Shown: positions 1-8,863, numbered from the stretch's first letter. The stretch: DNA of 64,000 nucleotides from Chryseobacterium indoltheticum (GCF_003815915.1 NZ_CP033929.1:3286001-3350000); one strand, 5' to 3'. A program made the numbers and translations. Notes: generated from the letters alone by a model not told the origin.

Positions 1-793
1 TTGGCATTATTTGAAGACCTGAAACTGTTCCAATTAAAGTTTGTGAAATATTATTATTTTGTTTGAATTCATTTTTAATATTATAATTTGGTGCAGAATT
101 TTGATATTGAATACTATTATTATTTCCCATCGCAATTATTGGTAATGAATTTACATAACCTTGCGAACTGGATTTTTGATTGTTTAAAATTTCTGTAGAT
201 GTTATTGAAGTAGCATTTGAAGTATAAGATTGTTTTTTTTCAGCTCTATAACCTGTCACTACAACTTCTTCAATATTAATTTCTTTGTCATCATAATCCA
301 AAATACCATCACCATCTGGTTCCATATAAACTACATTCCCGTGTGTTATATTTGAGTTTTGCGATGGCATTTCATTATTATAAATGGGAGAAATTTTAGG
401 TTCGGGAACAAATGATTCATATACCAAAACCTCAGGCTTATGACTTTCTTTTTGAGAATAAATTTCTTTTTCAATATTAGATTTCACCGTACTATCAACC
501 GCCTGAACATCTGAATTTAATTTAAGAGAAACCGTATTTTGAGCAATTGCAGGTTTATTAATTTCAGAAACATTATTTATACTAATAAAGTAAAATGCTC
601 CCAAACCAATGATCAAACTTGCAGCAATTCCATAAGGAAACCAAATTGGAATGATTCTTTTCTTATCTTCTTTTTTATCTAATTTTTCTTCAACTTTAGC
701 CCAAACTTTATCAAAACCCGGAAAAGTAGCAGGTTCTTCCAAAGAGTGAGAAGCCTCATTGAATTTTTTATCTATATCGTGATTATTTTCCAT
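1..793 (-). CDS. Membrane anti-sigma-like protein with SusC-type plug motifs (3' end cut off by window edge)
   Basis: Partial gene; 264 residues are visible from the ATG at 793 and the frame is open to base 1. Residues 1-50 are charged and probably cytoplasmic. One membrane segment lies at about 51-70, followed by a low-complexity periplasmic linker. At 160-169 there is an acidic DGDGILD-type stretch, then EEVVVTGYR at 175-183, the box that opens SusC-family TonB plug domains, and at 254-263 LIGTVSGLQI, which resembles the SusC plug motif LxGxxxGLQI. It starts 11 bases after the ECF sigma stop codon, so the two form an operon and a sigma-binding N-terminus is plausible. Some Bacteroidota proteins join such a plug-like piece to a C-terminal vWA domain, but that part is outside the window. 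Confidence 0.6.
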   Translation of the reverse strand, partial: MENNHDIDKKFNEASHSLEEPATFPGFDKVWAKVEEKLDKKEDKKRIIPIWFPYGIAASLIIGLGAFYFISINNVSEINKPAIAQNTVSLKLNSDVQAVDSTVKSNIEKEIYSQKESHKPEVLVYESFVPEPKISPIYNNEMPSQNSNITHGNVVYMEPDGDGILDYDDKEINIEEVVVTGYRAEKKQSYTSNATSITSTEILNNQKSSSQGYVNSLPIIAMGNNNSIQYQNSAPNYNIKNEFKQNNNISQTLIGTVSGLQIMP

Positions 794-804
794 TGTGTAA
801 AAGT

Positions 805-1323
805 TTAAATGTTATGATTTACCAATAATTCCTGAAGTTTTTTCCGTGCAAAATTCAGCTGAGATTTTGATGTTCCTTCGCTTATCGAAAGCATTGTTGC
901 AATCTCTTTATGCGGATATCCTTCAATGGCAAATAGGTTGAAAATTGCTCTGCAACCTTCAGGAAGAAAATTCAGAAGTTTCAAAATATCTTTTTCAAAA
1001 GAAACTGTATCAGCTAAAGTATCCGGAGATTCTACAAACTGATCGTCTAATGAAATATAAAGCGCTTTCATACTTCTGAGTTTTTGCAAACATTCATTCA
1101 CCGCAATTTTTTTTGCCCAAGCTTCAAAAATATCATGGTTTTGCAGTTGATTAAGTTTCGTAAAGATCTTATAAAAAGTATCGGCCAATACTTCTTGTAT
1201 GTCTTCATCGTTTTTCAGATAGCGTTTGCAAACCGCATACAGTTTGCCCGCCATTTTTTCGTAAACTTTCCGCTGTGCATTGCGGTCGTTCCGTTGGCAT
1301 TCTATCAGTAATTCTTTTTCCAT
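805..1323 (-). CDS. ECF-type sigma-70 family RNA polymerase sigma factor
   Basis: A 172-residue protein with the two-domain layout of extracytoplasmic-function sigma factors. Region 2 spans about 10-75 (RNDRNAQRKVYEKMAG, then an acidic DEDIQEVLADTFYKIF stretch that contacts core polymerase and the -10 element). Region 4 spans about 110-165 with a helix-turn-helix (HKEIATMLSISEGTSKSQL). It starts with ATG at 1323 and is directly followed by the membrane-anchored candidate anti-sigma protein, the usual pairing for envelope-responsive ECF factors. The regulon cannot be read from the window. Confidence 0.92.
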   Translation of the reverse strand: MEKELLIECQRNDRNAQRKVYEKMAGKLYAVCKRYLKNDEDIQEVLADTFYKIFTKLNQLQNHDIFEAWAKKIAVNECLQKLRSMKALYISLDDQFVESPDTLADTVSFEKDILKLLNFLPEGCRAIFNLFAIEGYPHKEIATMLSISEGTSKSQLNFARKKLQELLVNHNI

Positions 1324-1706
1324 AGTCAGGCTTTATACTCTTATAGATGCAGGAAACTTCGGGCAGGTTGGAAACATTGTAAACTTTTTTTAAAAATAAG
1401 GAAAGTTGCTGATAGTTTTTAGTTGATAGTTGATAGACTGAAACTCGTATATTATTAATATTTATAAATCTTAAGTTAAAACTAATAAAATCACTCTAAA
1501 ACTCTAAAACACCCCAACTCTAATTCCCTAAAACCCTCCCACTCAATTTTAACCCTTTTTTAACATAAAATCTTGTAACATATCCTTAACATTGCAGACT
1601 ATTAGAATATAATTTTAAAGCTGATAAAATTGGGTTTGATTAAGAGGAGAAATTTTGATCGAATCCAATTTGAAAATCACCTTTAAAAATAAATAGATCG
1701 TTACTT
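1324..1706. other. Intergenic region, AT-rich, divergent promoters expected
   Basis: 383 bases between the divergently transcribed sigma factor and the C1 peptidase gene. It contains a short direct repeat of the form AGTTGATAGTTGATAG near 1420-1436 and long A/T runs. I see no ORF, RNA gene or exact TAnnTTTG box, although promoters for both flanking genes must lie here. Confidence 0.4.
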
Positions 1707-2909
1707 ATGAAAAACAAAAGATTTGCGTCATTACTTTTTGTTTTATGCGCAGGAAGTATGATGTTTGCTCAGGATGACCTGATCAACAAGTTGAAAAACA
1801 ATCAGTCTCAAAATGCCAATTTCCAATTTACCACGTTAAAAGATGTGGGTGCAACTTCGGTAAAAAACCAAGGTTCATCAGGAACATGCTGGAGCTATTC
1901 AGGAAACTCTTTCCTTGAGTCTGAAATGCAGAGGATGGGCAAAAAGCCGGTTGATTTGGCTGAAATCTTTACCGCAAGAAATTCTTATCACGATAAAGCA
2001 AAATTATACGTGTTAAACAGCGGAGCAATCAGTTGGGGAGATGGAGGTGAGCTTCACGATGTTGTGAATATGTACAAAAAATACGGAGCAGTTCCACAGG
2101 AAGCTTACACAGGTTTGAAAGCCGGGCAGACTTTAAATAATTTTAAAGAAATGCAGGAAAAACTGAAACCAGTTTTAGATAGTCTTGTAGCAGCTTCTTC
2201 AAAAGGAAAACTTTCAGATAGCTGGATGGATTCTGTCGATGCTATTTTGGATGAATATTTAGGAAAAGTGCCTGCTAACTTTACCTATGAAGGAAAAAAT
2301 TATACGCCGAAAACTTTTGCTAAAGAAGTGGTAGGAATTAATCCTGAAGATTATGTTGAGCTATCTTCATACAAAGATTATCCTTATTACCAAAAATTTG
2401 TAGTTCCGATTCCTGATAACTGGAGCCATGATTCTGACTGGAATATCCCAATGAATGAACTGACTGCGATTATCGACAATGCAGTAAGCAAAGGATATTC
2501 TGTAGGTTGGGCAACAGACGTTTCTGAGCCTTATTTTTCATACAAAAATGGAGTTGCTTACGTTCCTGATGTAGATTTAGACCAAATTACTCCGGAAGTA
2601 AAAAAAGATCTATTCACTCAGCCTAAAAAAGATAAAACCATTACTGAAGACATGCGTCAGAAAGCTTTAAACAATCTTTCTACAACCGATGACCACGGAA
2701 TGCACATCGTTGGTTTGGCAAAGGATCAGTCTGGTAAAGAATATTATATGGTGAAAAATTCTTGGGGTGTAACCAATGATTTTGAAGGATATTTGTATGT
2801 AACAAAACCTTATGTGGAGTATAAATCTACTGCTATTTTGGTTCACAAAAATGCAATTCCTAAAAACATTAAAAAGCAATTGAAACCAAGCAAAAACATT
2901 GGTTTGTAA
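1707..2909 (+). CDS. Secreted C1 family (bleomycin hydrolase/PepC-type) cysteine aminopeptidase
   Basis: A 400-residue papain-fold peptidase. A signal peptide covers about 1-21 and ends MMFAQ. The oxyanion Gln55 and nucleophile Cys61 sit in NQGSSGTCWSYS. The catalytic His is probably His330 in DDHGMHIVG and the Asn is Asn351 in VKNSWG, an order and spacing typical of the C1B aminopeptidases. Bacteroidota members are usually exported and trim peptides in the periplasm or outside the cell. It stands alone, with a strong terminator about 55 bases downstream. Confidence 0.9.
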   Translation: MKNKRFASLLFVLCAGSMMFAQDDLINKLKNNQSQNANFQFTTLKDVGATSVKNQGSSGTCWSYSGNSFLESEMQRMGKKPVDLAEIFTARNSYHDKAKLYVLNSGAISWGDGGELHDVVNMYKKYGAVPQEAYTGLKAGQTLNNFKEMQEKLKPVLDSLVAASSKGKLSDSWMDSVDAILDEYLGKVPANFTYEGKNYTPKTFAKEVVGINPEDYVELSSYKDYPYYQKFVVPIPDNWSHDSDWNIPMNELTAIIDNAVSKGYSVGWATDVSEPYFSYKNGVAYVPDVDLDQITPEVKKDLFTQPKKDKTITEDMRQKALNNLSTTDDHGMHIVGLAKDQSGKEYYMVKNSWGVTNDFEGYLYVTKPYVEYKSTAILVHKNAIPKNIKKQLKPSKNIGL

Positions 2910-2963
2910 GAAATCATTATTGTCTACTAGGTGACAATTTTAGATATTTAAACTTGTTAATAG

Positions 2964-2993
2964 ACCGTCTGAATTTTTTCGGGCGGTTTTTTT
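2964..2993 (+). terminator. Rho-independent terminator of the C1 peptidase gene
   Basis: A nine-base stem (ACCGTCTGA with TCGGGCGGT, including G:U pairs) with a six-base loop runs into a T-run on the plus strand. Confidence 0.85.
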
Positions 2994-3039
2994 GATTAAT
3001 CTCTTTGCGAACTTTGCTTTAAGAGAATTCAGTATTATT

Positions 3040-3078
3040 AAAAATAAAAAACCGCTTTCAAAAAAATTGAAAACGGTT
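3040..3078 (-). terminator. Terminator of the OYE-family gene
   Basis: The inverted repeat AACCG(C)TTTCAA / TTGAAAACGGTT is followed on the minus strand by a T-rich run. It lies about 145 bases after the stop codon of the oxidoreductase gene at 3223. The rest of the 2910-3222 gap shows nothing else. Confidence 0.7.
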
Positions 3079-3222
3079 CCTCTAAAAATTAAAAAAATTA
3101 TAGGTAAAATTATATATAAAATAAAAGTGAACTGCCCATTTTACTTCTCAGGTGAATAGTGGAAATAAAGTTTAAATAATAAATTGACCACGAAGCAAAC
3201 CTGCAATTCACTGTAGTTTTTT

Positions 3223-4284
3223 TTAATAAAGCACTCCTAAACTAGAACCAGCAAAATCTGTAAGCTCTTCTACTCTGCCGTCTTTTATTTTCTTTGCCCA
3301 TTGATAATCGCTCAACAAAGCACGTCCTACCGCAACCAGATCAAAATCTTCACGGTCAAGTCTTCTTACCAACTTTTTAAGATCTGCTTTTTCGGAACCT
3401 TCTCCTGCAAAAGCTGACATAAAATCACCGCTTAATCCTACAGAGCCTACGGTAATTGTTGGCTGACCCGTTATTTTTTTTGCCCAACCTGCGAAGTTCA
3501 GATCTGAACCTTCAAATTCAGGTTCCCAGAAACGTCTTTGTGAACAGTGGAAAATATCTACTCCGGCTTCTTTTAATGGCAACAACCAATCTTCCATTTC
3601 ATTAGGATTTACTGCCAATCTGCTTTTATAATCCTGCTGTCTCCATTGAGAAAGGCGGATAATAATCGTGAAATCTTCACCTACTGCAGCTCGCATTGCT
3701 TTTACAACATCTACAGCGAATTTGCTTCTTTCTTTTATTGTTTTCCCACCGTATTCATCGGTTCTGGTATTGGTTACTTCCCAAAAAAACTGATCGATTA
3801 AATAACCATGAGCTCCGTGAATTTCTAAAACATCAAATCCTAAATCTTTTGCCGATTTTGCCGAAGCCGCAAACTGAGCAATGGTATCCTGAATATCTTC
3901 CAAAGTCATTGTAGAAGCTTTTTCCATATCAACTAAAGGATAATCTTCTGAACTTCGGGTATCACCAACGTGCCAAATCTGAGGTCCCATTTTCCCTCCA
4001 TTTTGGTGAACTGCATCGATGACGTTTTTCCAGCCGTTTAAAGCTTCAGTTCCATAAAAATCCGGGATATTCTGAATATTTTTTGATCCGGGTCTGTTGA
4101 TTACTGTTCCTTCAGAAAGAATCAATCCTACTTCCGAAGCAGCTCTTCTTGCATAATAATCTACAATTTGCTGAGTGGGAACTCCGTTATCAGATTGCGC
4201 TCTTGTCATCGGAGCCATTACTATTCTATTTTTTAGTTCTAAATTTTTGTATTGAAATGGTTTAAATAATGATTCTGTACTCAT
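3223..4284 (-). CDS. NADH:flavin oxidoreductase, Old Yellow Enzyme family
   Basis: A 353-residue FMN-dependent TIM-barrel ene-reductase that would reduce activated C=C bonds of electrophiles such as enals and quinone-like compounds with NAD(P)H. Features seen are the N-terminal LKNRIVMAPMTRAQ strand that binds FMN, the substrate-binding pair in EIHGAHGYLIDQFFW near 154-168, the TDEYGG turn, and the C-terminal VAVGRALLSDYQW segment that contacts FMN phosphate. It is divergent from an HxlR regulator, and the GTAAC-rich intergenic region suggests local control by it. A second OYE (NamA type) lies at 44938. Confidence 0.9.
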   Translation of the reverse strand: MSTESLFKPFQYKNLELKNRIVMAPMTRAQSDNGVPTQQIVDYYARRAASEVGLILSEGTVINRPGSKNIQNIPDFYGTEALNGWKNVIDAVHQNGGKMGPQIWHVGDTRSSEDYPLVDMEKASTMTLEDIQDTIAQFAASAKSAKDLGFDVLEIHGAHGYLIDQFFWEVTNTRTDEYGGKTIKERSKFAVDVVKAMRAAVGEDFTIIIRLSQWRQQDYKSRLAVNPNEMEDWLLPLKEAGVDIFHCSQRRFWEPEFEGSDLNFAGWAKKITGQPTITVGSVGLSGDFMSAFAGEGSEKADLKKLVRRLDREDFDLVAVGRALLSDYQWAKKIKDGRVEELTDFAGSSLGVLY

Positions 4285-4302
4285 TTTTAAAGTATTTGTT
4301 TG

Positions 4303-4410
4303 TAATTGTTACACAAAGTAACTAATAATAGTTTGTTTTTGTATCTTTCAATGAAAAAATAGTGGTAACTTCGCAGTAACTTACATTAGTAACCTGAAAG
4401 TAACGTATGG
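4303..4410. promoter_or_regulatory. GTAAC operator-like array between the OYE and hxlR genes
   Basis: A perfect palindrome GTTAC-ACAAA-GTAAC lies at 4308-4322, immediately upstream of the OYE start. Four direct GTAAC copies begin at 4365, 4376, 4389 and 4400 (steps of 11, 13 and 11 bases), upstream of hxlR. HxlR-family sites such as the YodB box of Bacillus also contain GTAAC. The helical-turn spacing suggests cooperative binding that controls both genes. This is an inference from the motif, not an observed interaction. Confidence 0.6.
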
Positions 4411-4454
4411 AATCTTTGATTCTCTAAAGTTTTTAAAAAAATAAAAATTTCCTT

Positions 4455-4844
4455 ATGAAAAAGAGTGAATTAATGGAATACAGCTGTCCTCTTGGTAAAG
4501 CAATGTCTGCATTGGGAAGCAAATGGAAACCAATCATCGTATTGGTTATCAAAGACCGAAAATTACGTTTTGGAGAACTTGCTGTGCGCATTAATGTAAT
4601 TTCAAGAAAAGTTCTGACCGATCAGCTTAGAGAAATGCAAACTGACGGATTGATCATTCGTGAAGAGTTTAAAGAACTTCCGCCAAGAGTAGAATATTCG
4701 TTGACAGAAAAAGGTTTGGCGCTTTTGCCGATTTTATATCAATTGGAAGAATGGGAAACAAAATATCATGTTTATGATCCTGAAAAAGCTGAAGATTGTA
4801 AGTTTATATTAGAAAATAAAAAAGTAAAACAAACTAGCGTTTGA
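4455..4844 (+). CDS. HxlR family winged helix-turn-helix transcriptional regulator
   Basis: A 129-residue MarR-like regulator with the HxlR signature. Cys11 sits in YSCPLGKAMSALGSKWK, followed by the recognition region LRFGELAVRINVISRKVLTDQLREMQTDGLI and the wing VEYSLTEKGLALLPIL. In Bacillus YodB the equivalent N-terminal Cys senses quinones and diamide; a second Cys lies near residue 115 here. Its divergence from an OYE reductase fits an electrophile-sensing pair. The ATG at 4455 agrees with the family start. Confidence 0.92.
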   Translation: MKKSELMEYSCPLGKAMSALGSKWKPIIVLVIKDRKLRFGELAVRINVISRKVLTDQLREMQTDGLIIREEFKELPPRVEYSLTEKGLALLPILYQLEEWETKYHVYDPEKAEDCKFILENKKVKQTSV

Positions 4845-4893
4845 AGTTCTTTCATTCAATATAACATATTCTCGGCTTATTTACTGTAAATTA

Positions 4894-5604
4894 TTATTTA
4901 CAATAATTATCAATATAAGTTTTCGCTTTAAAACCTAATTTTTCTGCACTGTGAAAGTCTTCACAAGCCCCTTTTTTATCTTCGAGTTGAGATTTAAATG
5001 TTCCTCTATAAATATAAGCCATTCCATTTTTAGGGTTCAATTTTAAGGATTTTGATAAGCTGTTAATGGCATTTTCCAAATCACCACTATTACCTTGCAA
5101 AGTGCCTTTTACAAAATAAGAAACTGAACTCTCCGGTTCCAGATTAATTGCTTTATTAATACTCTCAATCGCATTTAAATAGTTTGAATTTTGACTTTCT
5201 ATATTAGCCAATAATTGATATGCTGAAGGTAATTTATCATTTAACTCAATAACTTTTTCGATATCAGATTTGGCTTCTTTTAAATTTCCATAAGCAAAAT
5301 AACTATTCGATCTACCATAATAAGCTAAAGTAAAATTCTTATTTAAATTTATTGCTTCAGAATAGTTTTTTATTGCCGCAGTATTATTACCTTCAATAGA
5401 ATAAGTAAATGCAAGACCGTAATATGCATTTGAATTTTTAGGATTTGATTTTATAGAATTTACAAACTCTTTCTTTGCATTTAGAAAGTCTGAGTTTAAA
5501 ATGTAATTATTTCCCCGAACAAATGCGTCATCGCAATATTGTTCAGTTTTCTGAGTACAACTTGCTAGCAAAATTAGGACTGTTATAATAGAGAATCTCT
5601 TCAA
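4894..5604 (-). CDS. Tetratricopeptide repeat lipoprotein
   Basis: A secreted scaffold-type protein of 236 residues when started at the TTG at 5604. That start gives MKRFSIITVLILLASC, a clean lipoprotein signal with lipobox LASC. Six or so TPR motifs follow (for example NSNAYYGLAFTYSIEG, FTLAYYGRSNSYFAYG, NGMAYIYRGTF). The frame stays open to another TTG at 5661, but that extension overlaps the terminator of the upstream gene, so the shorter form is preferred. No ATG exists in the first 34 codons of the longer frame. The partner is unknown. Confidence 0.8.
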   Translation of the reverse strand: MKRFSIITVLILLASCTQKTEQYCDDAFVRGNNYILNSDFLNAKKEFVNSIKSNPKNSNAYYGLAFTYSIEGNNTAAIKNYSEAINLNKNFTLAYYGRSNSYFAYGNLKEAKSDIEKVIELNDKLPSAYQLLANIESQNSNYLNAIESINKAINLEPESSVSYFVKGTLQGNSGDLENAINSLSKSLKLNPKNGMAYIYRGTFKSQLEDKKGACEDFHSAEKLGFKAKTYIDNYCK

Positions 5605-5642
5605 CGTTATATAAGTTTTTAATATTTTCAGTTTTCTAATGT

Positions 5643-5675
5643 ACAAAAAAACCGCTTCCAAAAAGAAAGCGGTTT
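5643..5675 (-). terminator. Terminator of the E1 dehydrogenase gene
   Basis: The stem AAACCGCTT / AAGCGGTTT is followed by a T-run on the minus strand, just downstream of the E1 stop codon at 5698. It overlaps the upstream extension of the TPR frame and so helps place that gene's start. Confidence 0.85.
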
Positions 5676-5697
5676 CAAAATTTATCTAAAATCTCAA

Positions 5698-8130
5698 TTA
5701 AAATATCGCAGGATATTTCTGAGGATTTGTTTCGTTAAACATTGCGTAAATTCTTTCAACCATATCATCAGAAGATGGTTTAGAGAAATAATCACCATCA
5801 CTTGCATAAGCCGGTCTGTGGTCATTTGCAGCAATCGTCAACGGATCAGAATCTAGGAATCTGAATGCTTTTTGCTTCTCTAAAATCTGTTGTAGAATAA
5901 ACGCTGAGGTTCCACCTTCTACATCTTCGTCGATTACCACCAATCTGTTGGTTCTTTTCACGCTTTCAGCAATTTCATGCGTTAAGTCGAAAGGAATTAA
6001 TGACTGAACGTCAATAACTTCTGCAGAGATTCCTAATTTCTCAAGTTCTTCCGCTGCTTCCATTACAATTCTCCAAGTCGAACCATAAGTTACCAAAGTA
6101 ACATCTTTTCCTTCTTTTGTAACTTCAATTTTCCCGACAGGAACGGTGAATTCACCTAAATTATCCGGTTGTTTTTCTTTTAATCTGTAACCATTCAGAC
6201 ATTCAACAATTACGGCTGGATCGTCACTTTGAAGCATCGTATTATAGAATCCTGCAGCTTTGGTTAAGTTTCTCGGCACCAATACCAAAATACCTTTTGA
6301 AAGGTTCAAAATTCCCGCCATTGGCGAACCAGAATGCCAAACTCCTTCCAATCTGTGACCTCTTGTTCTGATAATTAAAGGAGCTTTCTGACCACCTTTT
6401 GTTCTGTACTGAACGGTCGCCAAATCATCACTCATTCCCTGTAAACAATACAAAATATAGTCTAAATACTGAATTTCAGCAATTGGTCTTAAACCTCTCA
6501 TCGCCATTCCGATTCCCTGACCTAAAATGGTAGCCTCACGGATTCCTGTATCAGCAACACGTACGTCACCATATTTTTCCTGCATTCCTTCAAGACCCTG
6601 GTTTACGTCACCGATATTTCCGGCATCTTCACCAAAGACTAAAGTTTGAGGATATTTTTCGAATATTTTATCGAAATTATTTCTTACCACTACTCTTCCG
6701 TCTACATCTTCCGAAGCATCAGAATAGATGGGCTTGATTTCTTGAATATTTTCAGCTTTCCATTGAGATTGAGAATACAAATGAGAAGAATAATTGTCTT
6801 TTTCAACCTCAAAAATCTCGTTGTATTTCTGCATCAATTGGTTTCTTTCTGCAGAATTTGTTCCTCTTGTCGCCAACAAAGATTTTCTTACCAAATGGAA
6901 GACATCTTTCTTCGCTTTTGAAACTAATTTATTGTATTGATTAATATACGTTTCAATTTCAGAATTTTGTCCTTTCAGGTTTTCAACTAAAGGCAAAACT
7001 GAAAAAGCTAGTTCAGTAATCGTTTTCTGATAATTTTCCCAAGCATTTTTTTGCCCGTTTTTTACCGTTTTTTTAGCTTCATCATCGATTGAGTCAAGTT
7101 CTTCAACAGTTGCAATAATTTCTTCTTGCCCTTCAATTTCGATTGAATAATTTAAAATCCATTCTCTGAATTTCAATAATCCGTCAAACTGAGACTCCCA
7201 AGATAAACGTTCTTCATTCTTATATCTTTCATGAGAACCTGAAGTCGAGTGACCTTGTGGCTGCGTCACTTCAATTACGTGAACTACAACCGGAACAGAT
7301 TCCATTCTTGCAAATTGCTCAGCTCTTGCGTAGGCATCCAATAATGAAGGATAATCCCAAGCTTTCACCTGAATAATTTCACAACCTTGGTTTTCACCTT
7401 CTTTTCTCTGGAAACCGCTCAACATTTCAGAAATATCAGCTTTTGCTCTCTGCTTCATTGTAGGAACAGAAATTCCGTAACCGTCATCCCAGATCGAAAC
7501 AATCATCGGAACCTGAAGCGCACACGCAGCATTCAATGTTTCCCAGAAGTGACCTTCTGCTGTAGAAGCGTCTCCGATGGTACCGAAAGCAACTTCGCCA
7601 CCTTTATTGGAGAATTTTTCAGAACCCTCAAACTGTACGGTTTTATATATGTTTGAAGCTTGTGCTAAACCTAATAATCTAGGCATTTGACCTGCAGTAG
7701 GAGAAATGTCGGAAGAAATATTTTTCTGCGCAGTTAAATCTTTCCAGCTTCCGTCTTCATTTAAACTTCTTGTCGCAAAGTGCCCGTTCATCTGTCTTCC
7801 GGCAGAAGCAGGCTCTCTTTCTACACTTGTATCTGCATACAACTGAGCAAAGAAACTTTCAACCGTCAAAGCATCTGCTGCTAATGCAAAAGTTTGATCT
7901 CTGTAATATCCTGAACGGAAATCTCCGTTTCTGAAAACTTTTGCCATTGCAAGCTGCGGAAGCTCTTTTCCGTCTCCAAAAATTCCGAATTTAGCTTTTC
8001 CGGTAAGTACTTCTCTTCTGCCCAGGTAAGACATTTCACGAGAGATTCTTCCTAACTTATAGTCTTCAAGTATCTGATTTTTAAAATCTTGAAAGGAGAT
8101 CTGTTGAGTTTCAATATAGGTTGTCTGCAT
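5698..8130 (-). CDS. 2-oxoacid dehydrogenase E1, fused alpha and beta subunits
   Basis: An 810-residue thiamine-pyrophosphate-dependent E1 that decarboxylates a 2-oxoacid and passes the acyl group to lipoyl-E2. The alpha half (about 1-340) holds the TPP site GDASTAEGHFWETLN and DDGYGISVP. The beta half (about 480-810) holds FGEDAGNIGDVNQGLEG, QYLDYI and DEDVEGGTSAFILQQ. Two genes in most bacteria are one here, a fusion common in Bacteroidota and usually called branched-chain or 2-oxoisovalerate type; the exact substrate cannot be read. ATG at 8130 (MQTTYIE) is preferred to a TTG two codons upstream. Confidence 0.9.
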   Translation of the reverse strand: MQTTYIETQQISFQDFKNQILEDYKLGRISREMSYLGRREVLTGKAKFGIFGDGKELPQLAMAKVFRNGDFRSGYYRDQTFALAADALTVESFFAQLYADTSVEREPASAGRQMNGHFATRSLNEDGSWKDLTAQKNISSDISPTAGQMPRLLGLAQASNIYKTVQFEGSEKFSNKGGEVAFGTIGDASTAEGHFWETLNAACALQVPMIVSIWDDGYGISVPTMKQRAKADISEMLSGFQRKEGENQGCEIIQVKAWDYPSLLDAYARAEQFARMESVPVVVHVIEVTQPQGHSTSGSHERYKNEERLSWESQFDGLLKFREWILNYSIEIEGQEEIIATVEELDSIDDEAKKTVKNGQKNAWENYQKTITELAFSVLPLVENLKGQNSEIETYINQYNKLVSKAKKDVFHLVRKSLLATRGTNSAERNQLMQKYNEIFEVEKDNYSSHLYSQSQWKAENIQEIKPIYSDASEDVDGRVVVRNNFDKIFEKYPQTLVFGEDAGNIGDVNQGLEGMQEKYGDVRVADTGIREATILGQGIGMAMRGLRPIAEIQYLDYILYCLQGMSDDLATVQYRTKGGQKAPLIIRTRGHRLEGVWHSGSPMAGILNLSKGILVLVPRNLTKAAGFYNTMLQSDDPAVIVECLNGYRLKEKQPDNLGEFTVPVGKIEVTKEGKDVTLVTYGSTWRIVMEAAEELEKLGISAEVIDVQSLIPFDLTHEIAESVKRTNRLVVIDEDVEGGTSAFILQQILEKQKAFRFLDSDPLTIAANDHRPAYASDGDYFSKPSSDDMVERIYAMFNETNPQKYPAIF

Positions 8131-8269
8131 AGCCAAATATTAAATATTTTTTATTAATGAAGTATTTTGCTAATATACACTTTTTATATTAATTTTAATT
8201 TTCAATAATGTTTTTTAAAAATTTGATAATCAAGATTATGATGTCTTAATTTTACATAATATAAAGAAA

Positions 8270-8566
8270 ATGGAAAAAAAATCATCTCATATACTCAATG
8301 CATCCAGCAATTTACTAGGTTTTTCGATGCTGATTATCACTTCGCTGAAAATCACAAAAACGAGCCACAATACATATCTGGATGAATTCGCAGGAGTCGC
8401 ATGTGTACTTTTTGCATGCAGCAGTTTTCTCTCATTTTTGGCAATAAGATCACGGAAGGAAAAGATGGAGAACAGATACGAGCAGATTGCGGATTATTTA
8501 TTTTTATCCGCATTATTTTGTATTGTTTTGTCGGTGATTATGGTAACAACGATGATTTTAGATTAG
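8270..8566 (+). CDS. Small three-helix integral membrane protein, function unknown
   Basis: 98 residues. Three hydrophobic segments lie at about 14-27, 40-59 and 75-96, with a charged cytoplasmic loop (AIRSRKEKMENRYEQIADY) between the second and third. It reads well from the ATG at 8270 and stands alone, divergent from the E1 gene. I do not recognise the family. Confidence 0.7.
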   Translation: MEKKSSHILNASSNLLGFSMLIITSLKITKTSHNTYLDEFAGVACVLFACSSFLSFLAIRSRKEKMENRYEQIADYLFLSALFCIVLSVIMVTTMILD

Positions 8567-8600
8567 TAATTTTTCGTACATGAAAAAGATATTTCATGAG

Positions 8601-8744
8601 TTTTAACCGCAAAAGCAACAAAAGATTTTATGATGAATTAGCTATTCAAAAGCAAGCAAAACAAATAATAACCAAAGATTCTACATTTTGTGGACTTTGA
8701 CATCCTCTTTTTTAGCATTTCTTTTGTCGCTTTTGCGGTTAAAA
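8601..8744. repeat. Long inverted repeat in intergenic space
   Basis: A 25-base arm at 8601-8625 (begins TTTTAACCGCAAAAGC) is inverted at 8720-8744 with one mismatch, separated by about 94 bases. A related sequence, ACGCAAAAAGCGCAAAAATT, lies at 15581-15600. The arms have no coding potential and look like an interspersed element of this lineage. Confidence 0.6.
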
Positions 8745-8772
8745 ATATTATGTATTAAAATTAGTCATTATA

Positions 8773-8850
8773 TTTTCTCTCGCTGATTTTGCAGATTGTG
8801 CTTATTATTTTAAATCAGCAAAATTTCCTTAATCTGCGAGACTTAAATAA
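8773..8850. repeat. Second intergenic inverted repeat (CTCGCTGATTTTGCAGATT type)
   Basis: CTCGCTGATTTTGCAGATT near 8776 is mirrored by AATCAGCAAAATT and AATCTGCGAGA downstream, giving an imperfect cruciform just after the polyprenyl synthase gene. It may act as that gene's terminator region, but it lacks a good T-run. Confidence 0.45.
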
Positions 8851-8863
8851 ACAAAAAAATCTT

